Shown: one piece after another, positions 6,332 through 13,047 of the stretch | How the letters are laid out: every line of letters starts with the position of its first letter | Numbering within the stretch: the stretch's first letter is position 1 | NCBI GenBank assembly: GCA_009885205.1 | Contig: VFLE01000202.1 | Span: 1 to 16,443, forward strand | Length of the DNA stretch: 16,443 nt | DNA from: Candidatus Shapirobacteria bacterium | GTDB lineage: Bacteria > Patescibacteriota > Microgenomatia > UBA12405 | Direction of reading: 5' to 3' | Translations under genes and position numbers: made by a program | Notes under the pieces: model-generated | What the model saw: only the letters and a program-made list of their open reading frames with translations | The model's database searches: none | What the model was told of the DNA's origin: nothing

Positions 6332-7615
6332 TATTTTTCTCTCATTTAGTTTCACATCTTTTTCCACCTCAGCAAACAAGGCATCCAAAACCTCACCCAC
6401 TTTTCGACTGGGTTTTATTTTTAGTATTTCCATCACATCTTTTCCATCAACTTTTAAATCTTTAACCGAAAATGGTTGCTTTTGCACTTCAATTAATCGC
6501 TTTTTAAACAATTCCCAGCGCCAACTAGTTTCCTTGGCCCCACTTCCCAGTCGGTCGCCTCGGCGCAAAGCAATCATTTCATCCAAATAGGGGACTGTCA
6601 CATTTTTAATAAATCTTCGTACCGCACTATCGGTTTGCATTTCCGATACTGTAAACATGTGCCATCGAGTCAAAATAAATAGTTGTTGCAAATCTTCTTT
6701 CGACAATTTAAATCGTTTACCAATAGTTAGGGCAATTCTACTCCCCACCACTTCATGATTATGAAAAGTATTGTTATCTCCAATTTTTTTCATCACTACC
6801 GGTTTGCCCACATCGTGTAACAATGCTGCCAGTCGGGTAATTGGATTGCTAGATGAACAATTATTTAATGCCTCCAAGCTATGTTTCCACACATCATAAA
6901 TATGATGTCCCCTTTGAACCATACCTACTCCGGCCAACATCTCTGGCATGATTTGTTCTAAAATTCCACTATTTTTCAACACAATCATCCCATCACCCGG
7001 GTGTTGGCATTGTAAAATCAAAAATAATTCTTTGGCAATTCGCTCATAGGCAATATTGTTTATTAGTTTGGCATTTTTGACAATACTGGCAAACGTTTTT
7101 TCTTCTATTTGAAATTTAAGCTGGGCCGATATTCTCACTGCCCTTATCATCCGCAGGGCATCTTCCCCAAATCTTTCATCAGGGTTTCCCACAGTTCTAA
7201 TTAATCCATTTTTTAAATCAATCTGTCCATCCCAAAAATCAAATATTTTTCCATCAACATTTAACGCGAGAGCGTTGATAGTAAAATCTCTTCTTTTGAC
7301 ATCTTCTTCCAAACTCTTTCCCCAAATTACATTGTCAGGATGACGGTTGTCTTCATAACCTTCTTCGCTTCGATAGGTAGTCACCTCAAAAATCTCGCCA
7401 TCCTTACCTATAATTCCCACTGTCCCAAATAAATTATTATAAAAACTATTTTTGGGAAACAATTTTAATATTTCTTCAGGCGGTAAATTGGTCGTTAAAT
7501 CCCAATCTTTTACCTCTCTTCCCAAAATCAAATCCCTCACCGCCCCCCCGACCACAAAAATCTCACTGTCCCCAAATTTCAACATCAAATCAATAATTTT
7601 TTTAGGTAATTCCAT
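6302..7615 (-). CDS. CCA tRNA nucleotidyltransferase / poly(A) polymerase family protein with HD domain
   Basis: This 437-aa class II nucleotidyltransferase most likely adds or repairs the 3' CCA of tRNAs. Its head has VVGGAVRDLILG (21-32) with catalytic D37 and D39 in KDWDLTTN, then RRDFTINALAL. The neck and base-selection region shows ERFGEDALRMIRAVRISAQL. An HD phosphohydrolase domain follows with ALLHDVGKP (H267, D268) and HNHEVVGSRIA, an arrangement seen in many bacterial CCA enzymes and relatives. A(n) A-only or CC-only specificity cannot be excluded by eye. An upstream in-frame ATG (7642) would add nine residues with no family match; the ATG at 7615 is preferred, as a perfect TATAAT sits 6 nt before it. 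The 3' end overlaps secF by 30 nt tail to tail. It follows the RRM gene after a 54-nt gap filled by a repeat. Confidence 0.92.
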   Translation of the reverse strand: MELPKKIIDLMLKFGDSEIFVVGGAVRDLILGREVKDWDLTTNLPPEEILKLFPKNSFYNNLFGTVGIIGKDGEIFEVTTYRSEEGYEDNRHPDNVIWGKSLEEDVKRRDFTINALALNVDGKIFDFWDGQIDLKNGLIRTVGNPDERFGEDALRMIRAVRISAQLKFQIEEKTFASIVKNAKLINNIAYERIAKELFLILQCQHPGDGMIVLKNSGILEQIMPEMLAGVGMVQRGHHIYDVWKHSLEALNNCSSSNPITRLAALLHDVGKPVVMKKIGDNNTFHNHEVVGSRIALTIGKRFKLSKEDLQQLFILTRWHMFTVSEMQTDSAVRRFIKNVTVPYLDEMIALRRGDRLGSGAKETSWRWELFKKRLIEVQKQPFSVKDLKVDGKDVMEILKIKPSRKVGEVLDALFAEVEKDVKLNERKILLDRIFSFK

Positions 7616-7621
7616 AGATCT

Positions 7622-7627
7622 ATTATA
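7622..7627 (-). promoter_or_regulatory. Perfect -10 box (TATAAT) before the CCA-enzyme gene
   Basis: On the minus strand TATAAT (7627-7622) is followed by AGATCT and then the ATG at 7615. A start point about 7 nt beyond the -10 box would fall on the ATG, implying a leaderless mRNA. A TTGACA lies upstream inside the repeat but only 9 nt away, too close to be its -35. Confidence 0.5.
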
Positions 7628-7667
7628 ACCCCTACTTGTCAAAGGAGGGGGCTGGGGGAGGATTGAA
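7628..7667 (-). repeat. Dispersed GC-rich intergenic palindrome, copy C
   Basis: On the minus strand this reads TTTCAATCCTCCCCCAGCCC then CCTCCTTTGACAAGTAGGGG, almost the same as copy B (1401-1442) and in the same orientation. It fills the gap between the RRM gene stop (7670) and the CCA-enzyme -10 box. Confidence 0.7.
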
Positions 7668-7669
7668 AA

Positions 7670-7927
7670 CTATGCTCGATCAGGTCGGGGTAGCGCTTCT
7701 TTGACTACCATGTTCCTTCCGCCTTGATCGGTGCCATCCAGGGCCAGGGCAGCCACCAAATCAGTATCATTTTTTAGGGTCACAAAACCAAATCCCCGAG
7801 ATCGATTGTTTAGTTTGTCAATTACAATATTACAATCTTCAACTTCACCCACGGCGCTAAAAATCGCCTTTAGCTCATCAACTGTAACCGTATAATTTAA
7901 ATTACCTACAAAAAGCTTTTTTGCCAT
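7670..7927 (-). CDS. RRM-domain RNA-binding protein (85 aa)
   Basis: This is a single RNA-recognition motif and little else. RNP2 is KLFVGNL (residues 4-10) and RNP1 is RGFGFVTL (44-51). The spacing and the typical TVDELKAIFSAVGEVEDCNIVIDK segment between them match the short bacterial RRM proteins such as cyanobacterial Rbp. The conserved aromatic residues of RNP1 (F46, F48) and RNP2 (F6) that stack on RNA bases are all present, so it should bind single-stranded RNA; the targets are unknown. It lacks the Gly-rich tail of some relatives and ends ALPRPDRA. It is transcribed away from recJ and ahead of the CCA-enzyme gene. No Shine-Dalgarno is present; a TATACT hexamer lies at 7961-7956, giving a leader of roughly 20 nt. 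Confidence 0.95.
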   Translation of the reverse strand: MAKKLFVGNLNYTVTVDELKAIFSAVGEVEDCNIVIDKLNNRSRGFGFVTLKNDTDLVAALALDGTDQGGRNMVVKEALPRPDRA

Positions 7928-7955
7928 TTTTTGAAAAAAATATTATTAACAACCC

Positions 7956-7961
7956 AGTATA
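7956..7961 (-). promoter_or_regulatory. Possible -10 box (TATACT) of the RRM gene
   Basis: On the minus strand TATACT is preceded 18 nt upstream by TTGGTG, a weak -35 candidate. It would give a short, A/T-rich leader without a Shine-Dalgarno. Support is weak because the whole intergenic region is A/T-rich. Confidence 0.3.
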
Positions 7962-8036
7962 CTATAAAATACATAAACACACCAAAACCAGATATTATTT
8001 TATAATTCATAAATTAATATTTAAAAATTGATTAAA

Positions 8037-8057
8037 CCTGCCTACCGGCGAGGCAGG
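8037..8057. repeat. GC-rich hairpin in the RRM-recJ intergenic region
   Basis: CCTGCCT (8037-8043) and AGGCAGG (8051-8057) form a perfect 7-bp stem around ACCGGCG in otherwise very A/T-rich DNA. No T-run follows, and recJ starts 38 nt downstream, so it is not a typical terminator. It resembles the CCTGCC/GGCAGG intergenic palindromes I recall from CPR genomes, but this could not be checked here. The rest of the 167-nt gap (7928-8094) is A/T-rich with no gene. Confidence 0.65.
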
Positions 8058-8094
8058 AATTAAAAATTTTAAATTAAAAATTGGTTTTTATATC

Positions 8095-9759
8095 ATGGTC
8101 AAAGAAATTAAATTATTATCTTCAAAAATAATTGACGACAAATTATCTTCGGGGGATATCGTCAAATTAATTTTGAAAAATCGGGATATTAAAGATATTG
8201 GTCAGTTTCTAAAACCAGACTTTCCCAAAATAAAATTAAATCTAAAACCAGCCGTCAAATTAATAAATAACTCAATAAAAAACAACGAGAATATTTTAAT
8301 TTACGGTGATTATGATGTTGATGGTATCACCGCCACCGCCATTTTATGGCGGGCTATCCATAAAATATACCCCAACGTCACCCCGTTTATTCCTCATCGG
8401 GAAATTGATGGTTATGGCATCAAAGCCAAATCATTTTTTAGATTTCAAGTCGAAAAAAACATTAAATTCGATTTGTTAATTACCGTTGATAATGGTATCG
8501 TGGCCCAAAAAGAATTGGCAAAAATAAAAGAAAAACAAGGTATAAAAATTATTGTTACTGATCATCACGAAAAACCCGACGATACGAGTAGAGACGTGAT
8601 TAATCACGTCTCTACAAAAAGTGTTGATGTCACAGTTCATTCCACCCAAATTTCTGGTTCTGCCATCTCTTATTTTTTGTCAAAAGAAATAGACAAAGAT
8701 GCTGATTTAGGGCTGGCCGCTCTGGGTACTGTGGCCGATTGTTTGCCATTAGTTGGGGTAAACCGATCGATCGTTGTCCATGGTTTAAAAAAACTAAACA
8801 CTTTCCCATCTCCCGGCATTAACAAATTAATCCAAGCTTCTAATATCAAGAATCTCATTACTAGTTATGAATTAGGATTTATATTAGGTCCACGGATTAA
8901 CGCCGTTGGCCGATTATCTGACCCTACCGATGCTTTACGCTTATTATGTAGTACATCTGAAATACAGGCAAATAAATACGCTCAAGTTTTAAACAACTTT
9001 AATCAAGACCGACAAATAATTCAAAAAGAATCTTTAGACATTGTTGAATCTTCACTTGGTAGAGACGTGATTAATCACGTCTCTACGAATAAAAAATCCG
9101 ACAAAATAATTATTGTTTCAGGTGCCTATAATCCCGGTATAATTGGTCTAATTTCTGGACGTCTCACCGAAAAATATTATCTACCATCAATTGTTATTTC
9201 TGTCGATGGTGACTTGGCCAAGGGTTCCTGTCGCTCAATCCCCGAATTAAATATTATTGAATCGCTACGTGAGCATTCCGATTTATTTGTCGATTTAGGT
9301 GGCCATGCTGGTGCTGCTGGTTTTAGCATTCTCACTAAAAATATTGCCAAGCTTAAAAAAGTTTTAACCAAATCAGTTAATTTAAAATTAAAAAAAATTA
9401 ATCTAACACCTCATCTCGACGTCGATGCTCAAATGGATCTATCGGTCGTTACCCTAAAAAATATTAAAGCTTTAGAATCTCTCGCCCCTTTTGGCATTGG
9501 CAATCCCGAGCCTTTATTTTTATTTAAAAATGTTATTGTCGAATCTATCCGAACCCTCGGCCAAAACAACGATCATCTAAAATTAATTGTAGGAACAGAC
9601 CCGCGTGTCTGTTCCTTTTCCACAATCGGATTTAAGATGGGTAATTTAATTTCAAAAATAAAAATCAACGACATGATTAATATTGTCGCCAGCCTGTCCA
9701 TAAACGAATGGAATAACACCTCCACCCCTCAATTGATTATCAAAGAAATTACTATATAA
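8095..9759 (+). CDS. recJ: Single-stranded-DNA-specific exonuclease RecJ, with in-frame palindrome insertions
   Basis: RecJ degrades single-stranded DNA 5' to 3' in recombination and repair. This 554-aa protein has all DHH-family motifs: YGDYDVDGITA (D72, D74, D76), VTVDNG (D132), IIVTDHHEKPD (D156-H158), GTVADCLPL (D215). The DHHA1 domain has NPGIIGLISGRL and GGHAGAAGFS (402-411), and a C-terminal OB-type domain ends at IIKEITI. The metal-binding residues look intact, so it should be active. Three palindromes lie inside the frame: residues 165-174 (SRDVINHVST), 322-331 (GRDVINHVST) and 500-507 (GTDPRVCS). Each falls where loops between secondary-structure elements are expected. The ATG at 8095 lacks a Shine-Dalgarno, and the promoter is unclear. 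Confidence 0.96.
   Translation: MVKEIKLLSSKIIDDKLSSGDIVKLILKNRDIKDIGQFLKPDFPKIKLNLKPAVKLINNSIKNNENILIYGDYDVDGITATAILWRAIHKIYPNVTPFIPHREIDGYGIKAKSFFRFQVEKNIKFDLLITVDNGIVAQKELAKIKEKQGIKIIVTDHHEKPDDTSRDVINHVSTKSVDVTVHSTQISGSAISYFLSKEIDKDADLGLAALGTVADCLPLVGVNRSIVVHGLKKLNTFPSPGINKLIQASNIKNLITSYELGFILGPRINAVGRLSDPTDALRLLCSTSEIQANKYAQVLNNFNQDRQIIQKESLDIVESSLGRDVINHVSTNKKSDKIIIVSGAYNPGIIGLISGRLTEKYYLPSIVISVDGDLAKGSCRSIPELNIIESLREHSDLFVDLGGHAGAAGFSILTKNIAKLKKVLTKSVNLKLKKINLTPHLDVDAQMDLSVVTLKNIKALESLAPFGIGNPEPLFLFKNVIVESIRTLGQNNDHLKLIVGTDPRVCSFSTIGFKMGNLISKIKINDMINIVASLSINEWNNTSTPQLIIKEITI
8588..8615. repeat. Perfect 28-nt palindrome inside recJ, copy 1
   Basis: The half-site GTAGAGACGTGATT is followed by its exact reverse complement. 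It is translated as part of SRDVINHVST, starting seven residues after the DHH motif. The same 28 nt recur at 9059-9086. Confidence 0.97.
9059..9086. repeat. Perfect 28-nt palindrome inside recJ, copy 2
   Basis: Identical over all 28 nt to copy 1 and read in the same frame, giving GRDVINHVST at residues 322-331. Flanking bases differ from copy 1, so only the palindrome itself is shared. It sits between the helical ESLDIVESSL segment and the strand KIIIVSGAYNPG. Confidence 0.97.
9591..9616. repeat. Third palindrome inside recJ, different sequence
   Basis: Arms AGGAACAGAC (9591-9600) and GTCTGTTCCT (9607-9616) are perfectly complementary around CCGCGT. It is translated as GTDPRVCS (residues 500-507) in the C-terminal domain, between LKLIV and STIGFKMG, where a beta-hairpin turn is expected. 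Confidence 0.93.
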
Positions 9760-9760
9760 T
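9755..9760 (+). promoter_or_regulatory. Putative -10 box (TATAAT) before the 104-aa gene
   Basis: TATAAT overlaps the recJ stop codon and ends 11 nt before the ATG at 9772. This would give a leader of only about 5 nt. A weak TAGG lies 6 nt before the ATG. Confidence 0.35.
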
Positions 9761-9771
9761 ATAGGTTAATT

Positions 9772-10086
9772 ATGACAAAGAAAAAGTATGATATGGCAGC
9801 CTCCTTATATGTCGGAGGTGAAAAAATAGATATTGCTTATGATTTTTGTTTCCCCAATGTTGGTTTTAGTGTCGATTCAGAAACAAATAGAATTACATTT
9901 GATAGAAAGATAACTAGAATTGTAGTTGTTGATGGTGGTGGAATAGAAACAATAAAAAGAAGGCTTTTATTTACTTCAATTGAAGTTGGAGTTCCATCAG
10001 CCAGTCCACAACCATCTGAAGCTACAAGAATACGTTTCAGGACAATAAACGGCAAAAATGCTACTATTTTTGGTCTAAAAGCATAA
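9772..10086 (+). CDS. Hypothetical protein (104 aa), probably beta-rich
   Basis: I do not recognise this protein. It begins MTKKKYDMAASLYVGGEKID and alternates short hydrophobic stretches (IDIAYDF, RIVVVDGGG, LLFTSIEVGV, RIRFRTINGK, ATIFGL) with polar turns, suggesting a small beta-sheet fold. It has no signal peptide, membrane segment or Cys pair. Seven of its eight Arg codons are AGA/AGG, whereas neighbouring housekeeping genes such as aspS mostly use CGN, so it may be a recent arrival. It starts 12 nt after recJ and runs convergently towards the 76-aa gene, 17 nt away. Coding status is supported by length, position and orderly composition, not by a known family. Confidence 0.65.
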   Translation: MTKKKYDMAASLYVGGEKIDIAYDFCFPNVGFSVDSETNRITFDRKITRIVVVDGGGIETIKRRLLFTSIEVGVPSASPQPSEATRIRFRTINGKNATIFGLKA

Positions 10087-10103
10087 ATTATTTTTATTCG
10101 AAA

Positions 10104-10334
10104 TTATCTTTTCTTTCTTCCATTATGAAACTTAGATATCAAAGAAAATTGTTCAGCAATTCCTCGTTCTTCTTTGTGGAGTTTTGTTAAATCTTTTTTA
10201 ACATCAACATTTAATCCTGATCCTTCAACAGAATCAAGAGACTGTTTAACTTCTCGTTTAATTATTGTTGAAAACAATTCTTCGACAATATTAAATCTTT
10301 GTCCATCCCTACGCAAAGCCTTAGCTATATTCAT
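10104..10334 (-). CDS. Hypothetical protein (76 aa), helical and charged
   Basis: I do not recognise this protein. It begins MNIAKALRRDGQRFNIVEEL, is rich in Lys, Arg and Glu, has a likely helical middle (VEELFSTIIKREVKQSLDSV; VKKDLTKLHKEERGIAEQF), and ends in a basic tail (FHNGRKKR) that could contact nucleic acid. All five Gly codons are GGA and Arg codons are mixed AGA/AGG/CGN, unlike aspS. It is divergent from aspS (55-nt gap). An extended -10-like TGaTAGTAT sits 6 nt before the ATG. It could be a small accessory or mobile-element remnant gene; the coding call is moderate. Confidence 0.55.
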   Translation of the reverse strand: MNIAKALRRDGQRFNIVEELFSTIIKREVKQSLDSVEGSGLNVDVKKDLTKLHKEERGIAEQFSLISKFHNGRKKR

Positions 10335-10340
10335 ATCCGT

Positions 10341-10349
10341 ATACTATCA
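10341..10349 (-). promoter_or_regulatory. Putative extended -10 (TGaTAGTAT) of the 76-aa gene
   Basis: On the minus strand TG, A, TAGTAT (10349-10341) is followed by ACGGAT and the ATG at 10334, a 6-nt spacing. The geometry matches other unit starts in this window. Confidence 0.4.
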
Positions 10350-10371
10350 CTAAAATAAAAAATTAGTCAAA

Positions 10372-10384
10372 TATAATATATAAT
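10372..10384 (+). promoter_or_regulatory. Tandem -10 boxes (TATAAT) before aspS
   Basis: Two perfect TATAAT hexamers lie at 10372-10377 and 10379-10384. The second ends 5 nt before the aspS ATG (spacer CAGTC), and the first 12 nt before it. Either would give a leaderless or nearly leaderless mRNA. No convincing -35 box is seen. Confidence 0.5.
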
Positions 10385-10389
10385 CAGTC

Positions 10390-12141
10390 ATGTCCCGTAC
10401 ACTAATTTCAGATTGTCTAAATAAAATCGGTCAAAAAGTAACCCTAAGCGGCTGGGTCAGTAATGTCCGTGATCATGGCCAAATTGCTTTTATTGATCTT
10501 CGTGATTGGTCGGGAAATATTCAAGTAGTTACTCAAGAAAAGTTAGATTTGGGTAAAGAATGGGTGGTCGAAATTGAAGGTCTAGTCAAAAATCGTGATC
10601 AAAAATCCATCAATTCCAAAGTTGCTTTAGGCAATATCGAAGTAGAAACTACCAAAATTACTGTTTTAAATAAATCCGAAACTCCACCCTTTCCTCTAGA
10701 TTCTGATGGCACTGAATTAGAAGAAAATTTACGCCTTAAATATCGTTATTTAGATTTACGCCGCACTCGACTATCAGACATTATAAAAAAGAAACACAAA
10801 TACATTTTGGCGGTGCGAAACTGGATGGACCAAAATGGTTTTACCGAAATTATCACCCCACTTTTAACTACCTCCTCACCCGAAGGAGCTCGCGACTTTT
10901 TAGTTCCTTCGCGTATCCACAAAGGTAAATTCTTTGTTTTACCCCAAGCTCCCCAGCAATTTAAACAATTATTAATGGTCGGTGGTGTTGATCGTTATTT
11001 CCAAATCGCTCCCTGCGCCAGGGACGAAGACCCACGGGCCGATCGTCATGCTGGTATTTTTTATCAAATTGATATTGAAATTAGTTTTCCCACTATAGAC
11101 ATTCTTTTTGGCGTGGCCGAAAAGCTAATGCAAGATACAGTTTCTTTGATAGCACCACAGAAAAAAATTGCCAATTTTCCATTTCCCCGAATTACTTATA
11201 CCGATGCTATAAACAAATATGGCTCCGACAAGCCCAACATTAGTTTTGGTTTAGAACTCCAAGACATAACTACTTTACTAAAAAACAAAACCGATTTTAA
11301 TGTTTTTAATAATGCTGATGTTATCAAAACCATTGTCGTTACTGGTGGTGGAAATTTTACTAAATCTCAAATTGAAAAGTTAGAAGAGTTAGCCAAAGAA
11401 AAAGGTGCCAAAGGTTTGGCCTATACCAAGGTCATATCTAACAAATTAGATATTGGTATCTCTCGATTTTTAAATCCAGAAATTCAAAAAGACATTATAA
11501 AAAATTTACAGGCCAAAGATGGTGATTTATTAATTTTTGTTGCCGACAGTTTAAATACAGCCAACAAATCACTGGGTTATGTCCGCAATTATTTAGGTAA
11601 CTTATTAAAACTGACCGACCCCAATCTTTTATCTTTTACCTGGATTACAGGTTTTCCTTTTTACGAATTAAATGATCAAGGTAAACTCGATTTTGGTCAC
11701 AATCCTTTTTCTATGCCCAAAGGAGGTTTGGCCTCCCTCGATTCTCAAGACCCACTAACTATTGAATCAATGCAATACGATTTAACCTTAAATGGTTTTG
11801 AATTGGCTTCCGGTTCAATTCGTAATCATGAACCAGAAACCATGGTCAAGGCGTTTGAAAAAGTTGGTTATGGTCGTGATGAAGTTATCAAAAAATTTGG
11901 TGGGCTATACAATGCCTTTCATTACGGTGCTCCACCCCATGGTGGCTGGGCCATTGGTATCGATCGCTTATTAATGATTTTACTTGACGAGTCAAATATC
12001 CGCGACATTTACGCTTTTCCCCTAAGTTCCAATGGTGTTGATGTCCTCATGGGCGCCCCGGGTCAAGTCAATCAACAACAACTTGATGATCTTGGAATTT
12101 CAATAGTCAATGGAAAAACAGTCCAAAAAATCAACAAATAA
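10390..12141 (+). CDS. aspS: Aspartate--tRNA ligase, bacterial type
   Basis: AspRS charges tRNA with aspartate. This 583-aa class II enzyme has the N-terminal OB anticodon domain (about 1-100, LSGWVSNVRDHGQIAFIDLRD), motif 1 near 137-160, and motif 2 around PCARDEDPRADRHAG then YQIDIEISF. The bacterial GAD insertion follows (about 285-400, VVTGGGNFTKSQIEKLEEL, KGLAYTKV). The flipping-loop region GHNPFSMPKGG and motif 3 GGWAIGIDRLLMILL (about 517-531) come next. The core is complete. The OB-fold His in RDHG is the residue associated with non-discriminating AspRS (as I recall from Pseudomonas), while the RDQKSIN Lys fits the discriminating type, so specificity is unclear. Its last 32 nt overlap the next gene. 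Confidence 0.97.
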   Translation: MSRTLISDCLNKIGQKVTLSGWVSNVRDHGQIAFIDLRDWSGNIQVVTQEKLDLGKEWVVEIEGLVKNRDQKSINSKVALGNIEVETTKITVLNKSETPPFPLDSDGTELEENLRLKYRYLDLRRTRLSDIIKKKHKYILAVRNWMDQNGFTEIITPLLTTSSPEGARDFLVPSRIHKGKFFVLPQAPQQFKQLLMVGGVDRYFQIAPCARDEDPRADRHAGIFYQIDIEISFPTIDILFGVAEKLMQDTVSLIAPQKKIANFPFPRITYTDAINKYGSDKPNISFGLELQDITTLLKNKTDFNVFNNADVIKTIVVTGGGNFTKSQIEKLEELAKEKGAKGLAYTKVISNKLDIGISRFLNPEIQKDIIKNLQAKDGDLLIFVADSLNTANKSLGYVRNYLGNLLKLTDPNLLSFTWITGFPFYELNDQGKLDFGHNPFSMPKGGLASLDSQDPLTIESMQYDLTLNGFELASGSIRNHEPETMVKAFEKVGYGRDEVIKKFGGLYNAFHYGAPPHGGWAIGIDRLLMILLDESNIRDIYAFPLSSNGVDVLMGAPGQVNQQQLDDLGISIVNGKTVQKINK

Positions 12142-13045
12142 ATTTAATTTCAAATTTATTTATCCAAATTTAATTATCTTTGGAATATTTTTAGTCATTA
12201 ATCTTGTTATATTTTATTTGGGAATTCATAGTACATCGGCCAAAATATCCCAATCTTCAGCCTTTTTTACCTCACCACCCATTCCTGTGGTCAAAAATAA
12301 AAATGCCCCCATGCTATCTACCCAAAATTTTTTAGTTCTCGACTCGGCCACCAATACTATATTATTAGGCAGTAAAATTAATGACCGCATATATCCCGCA
12401 TCAACCACTAAATTAGCCACTGCTCTAACCGCTCTAAATTTATATCCTCTCGACGAAGTTATTACTACTACTCCTTATACTGAAGGTAAAGTTATGGAGT
12501 TAAAGCAGGATGAAAAAGTCACTGTTCGTACACTGGCTACGGCATTATTAGTATATTCAGCCAACGATGCCGCCTTTAATTTAGCCAATCACTATCAAGA
12601 TGGAACTCAGGGGTTTATCCAAAAAATGAATGATTTGGTAAAAAAATATAATTTAAAGAATACAAACTTTACTAATTTTGACGGTATCCATAATGAAAAT
12701 CACTATTCGACTATCTATGATTTATCTCAATTAGGCCGATTAGCCCTGACCTTGCCTTTTATTACTGAAACTGTCAAACAAAAAGAAGTAAATTTAACCG
12801 ATTTATCGGATGAAACTAAATATCATCTAATATCTACCAACGAGCTTTTGGGAATAGTTCCCGAAGTCGAAGGTCTCAAAACTGGTTGGACCCCCGAGGC
12901 CGGTGGTTGTTTTATTGGGGTTATTAATGTTGGTGGTCATAAACTAGTTACTGTGGTGGCCCAATCCGCCGACCGCTTCGCCGATACCAAAAAACTAATC
13001 GATTGGGCTAAAAATAATATTACGTGGAACTATAGGTTATACTAA
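12110..13045 (+). CDS. D-Ala-D-Ala carboxypeptidase (S11 family, PBP5-like), membrane-anchored
   Basis: This 311-aa serine peptidase trims the terminal D-Ala of peptidoglycan stem peptides. It has all three penicillin-binding motifs: SxxK at S98-K101 (PASTTKLA), SxN at S150-N152 (YSANDAA), and KTG at 257-259 (GLKTGWTPEAGG). HxNGxx-like spacing is seen in FTNFDGIHNENHYST. The N-terminus has a basic stretch then a membrane segment (about 19-38) with no obvious cleavage site, so it is likely anchored outside the cell. It lacks the C-terminal beta-domain of E. coli PBP5. The ATG lies 32 nt inside aspS, implying co-transcription; no Shine-Dalgarno is seen. Its product implies a peptidoglycan wall. 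Confidence 0.95.
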   Translation: MEKQSKKSTNKFNFKFIYPNLIIFGIFLVINLVIFYLGIHSTSAKISQSSAFFTSPPIPVVKNKNAPMLSTQNFLVLDSATNTILLGSKINDRIYPASTTKLATALTALNLYPLDEVITTTPYTEGKVMELKQDEKVTVRTLATALLVYSANDAAFNLANHYQDGTQGFIQKMNDLVKKYNLKNTNFTNFDGIHNENHYSTIYDLSQLGRLALTLPFITETVKQKEVNLTDLSDETKYHLISTNELLGIVPEVEGLKTGWTPEAGGCFIGVINVGGHKLVTVVAQSADRFADTKKLIDWAKNNITWNYRLY

Positions 13046-13047
13046 AA

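Noticed and set aside
7622..7646. Classical TTGACA/TATAAT promoter within repeat copy C
   Set aside because: The hexamers are only 9 nt apart, far from the usual 17; only the TATAAT is retained as a candidate.
8588..9086. CRISPR-like direct repeats
   Set aside because: Only two copies 471 nt apart within a coding frame, perfectly palindromic, with no spacer array or cas genes.
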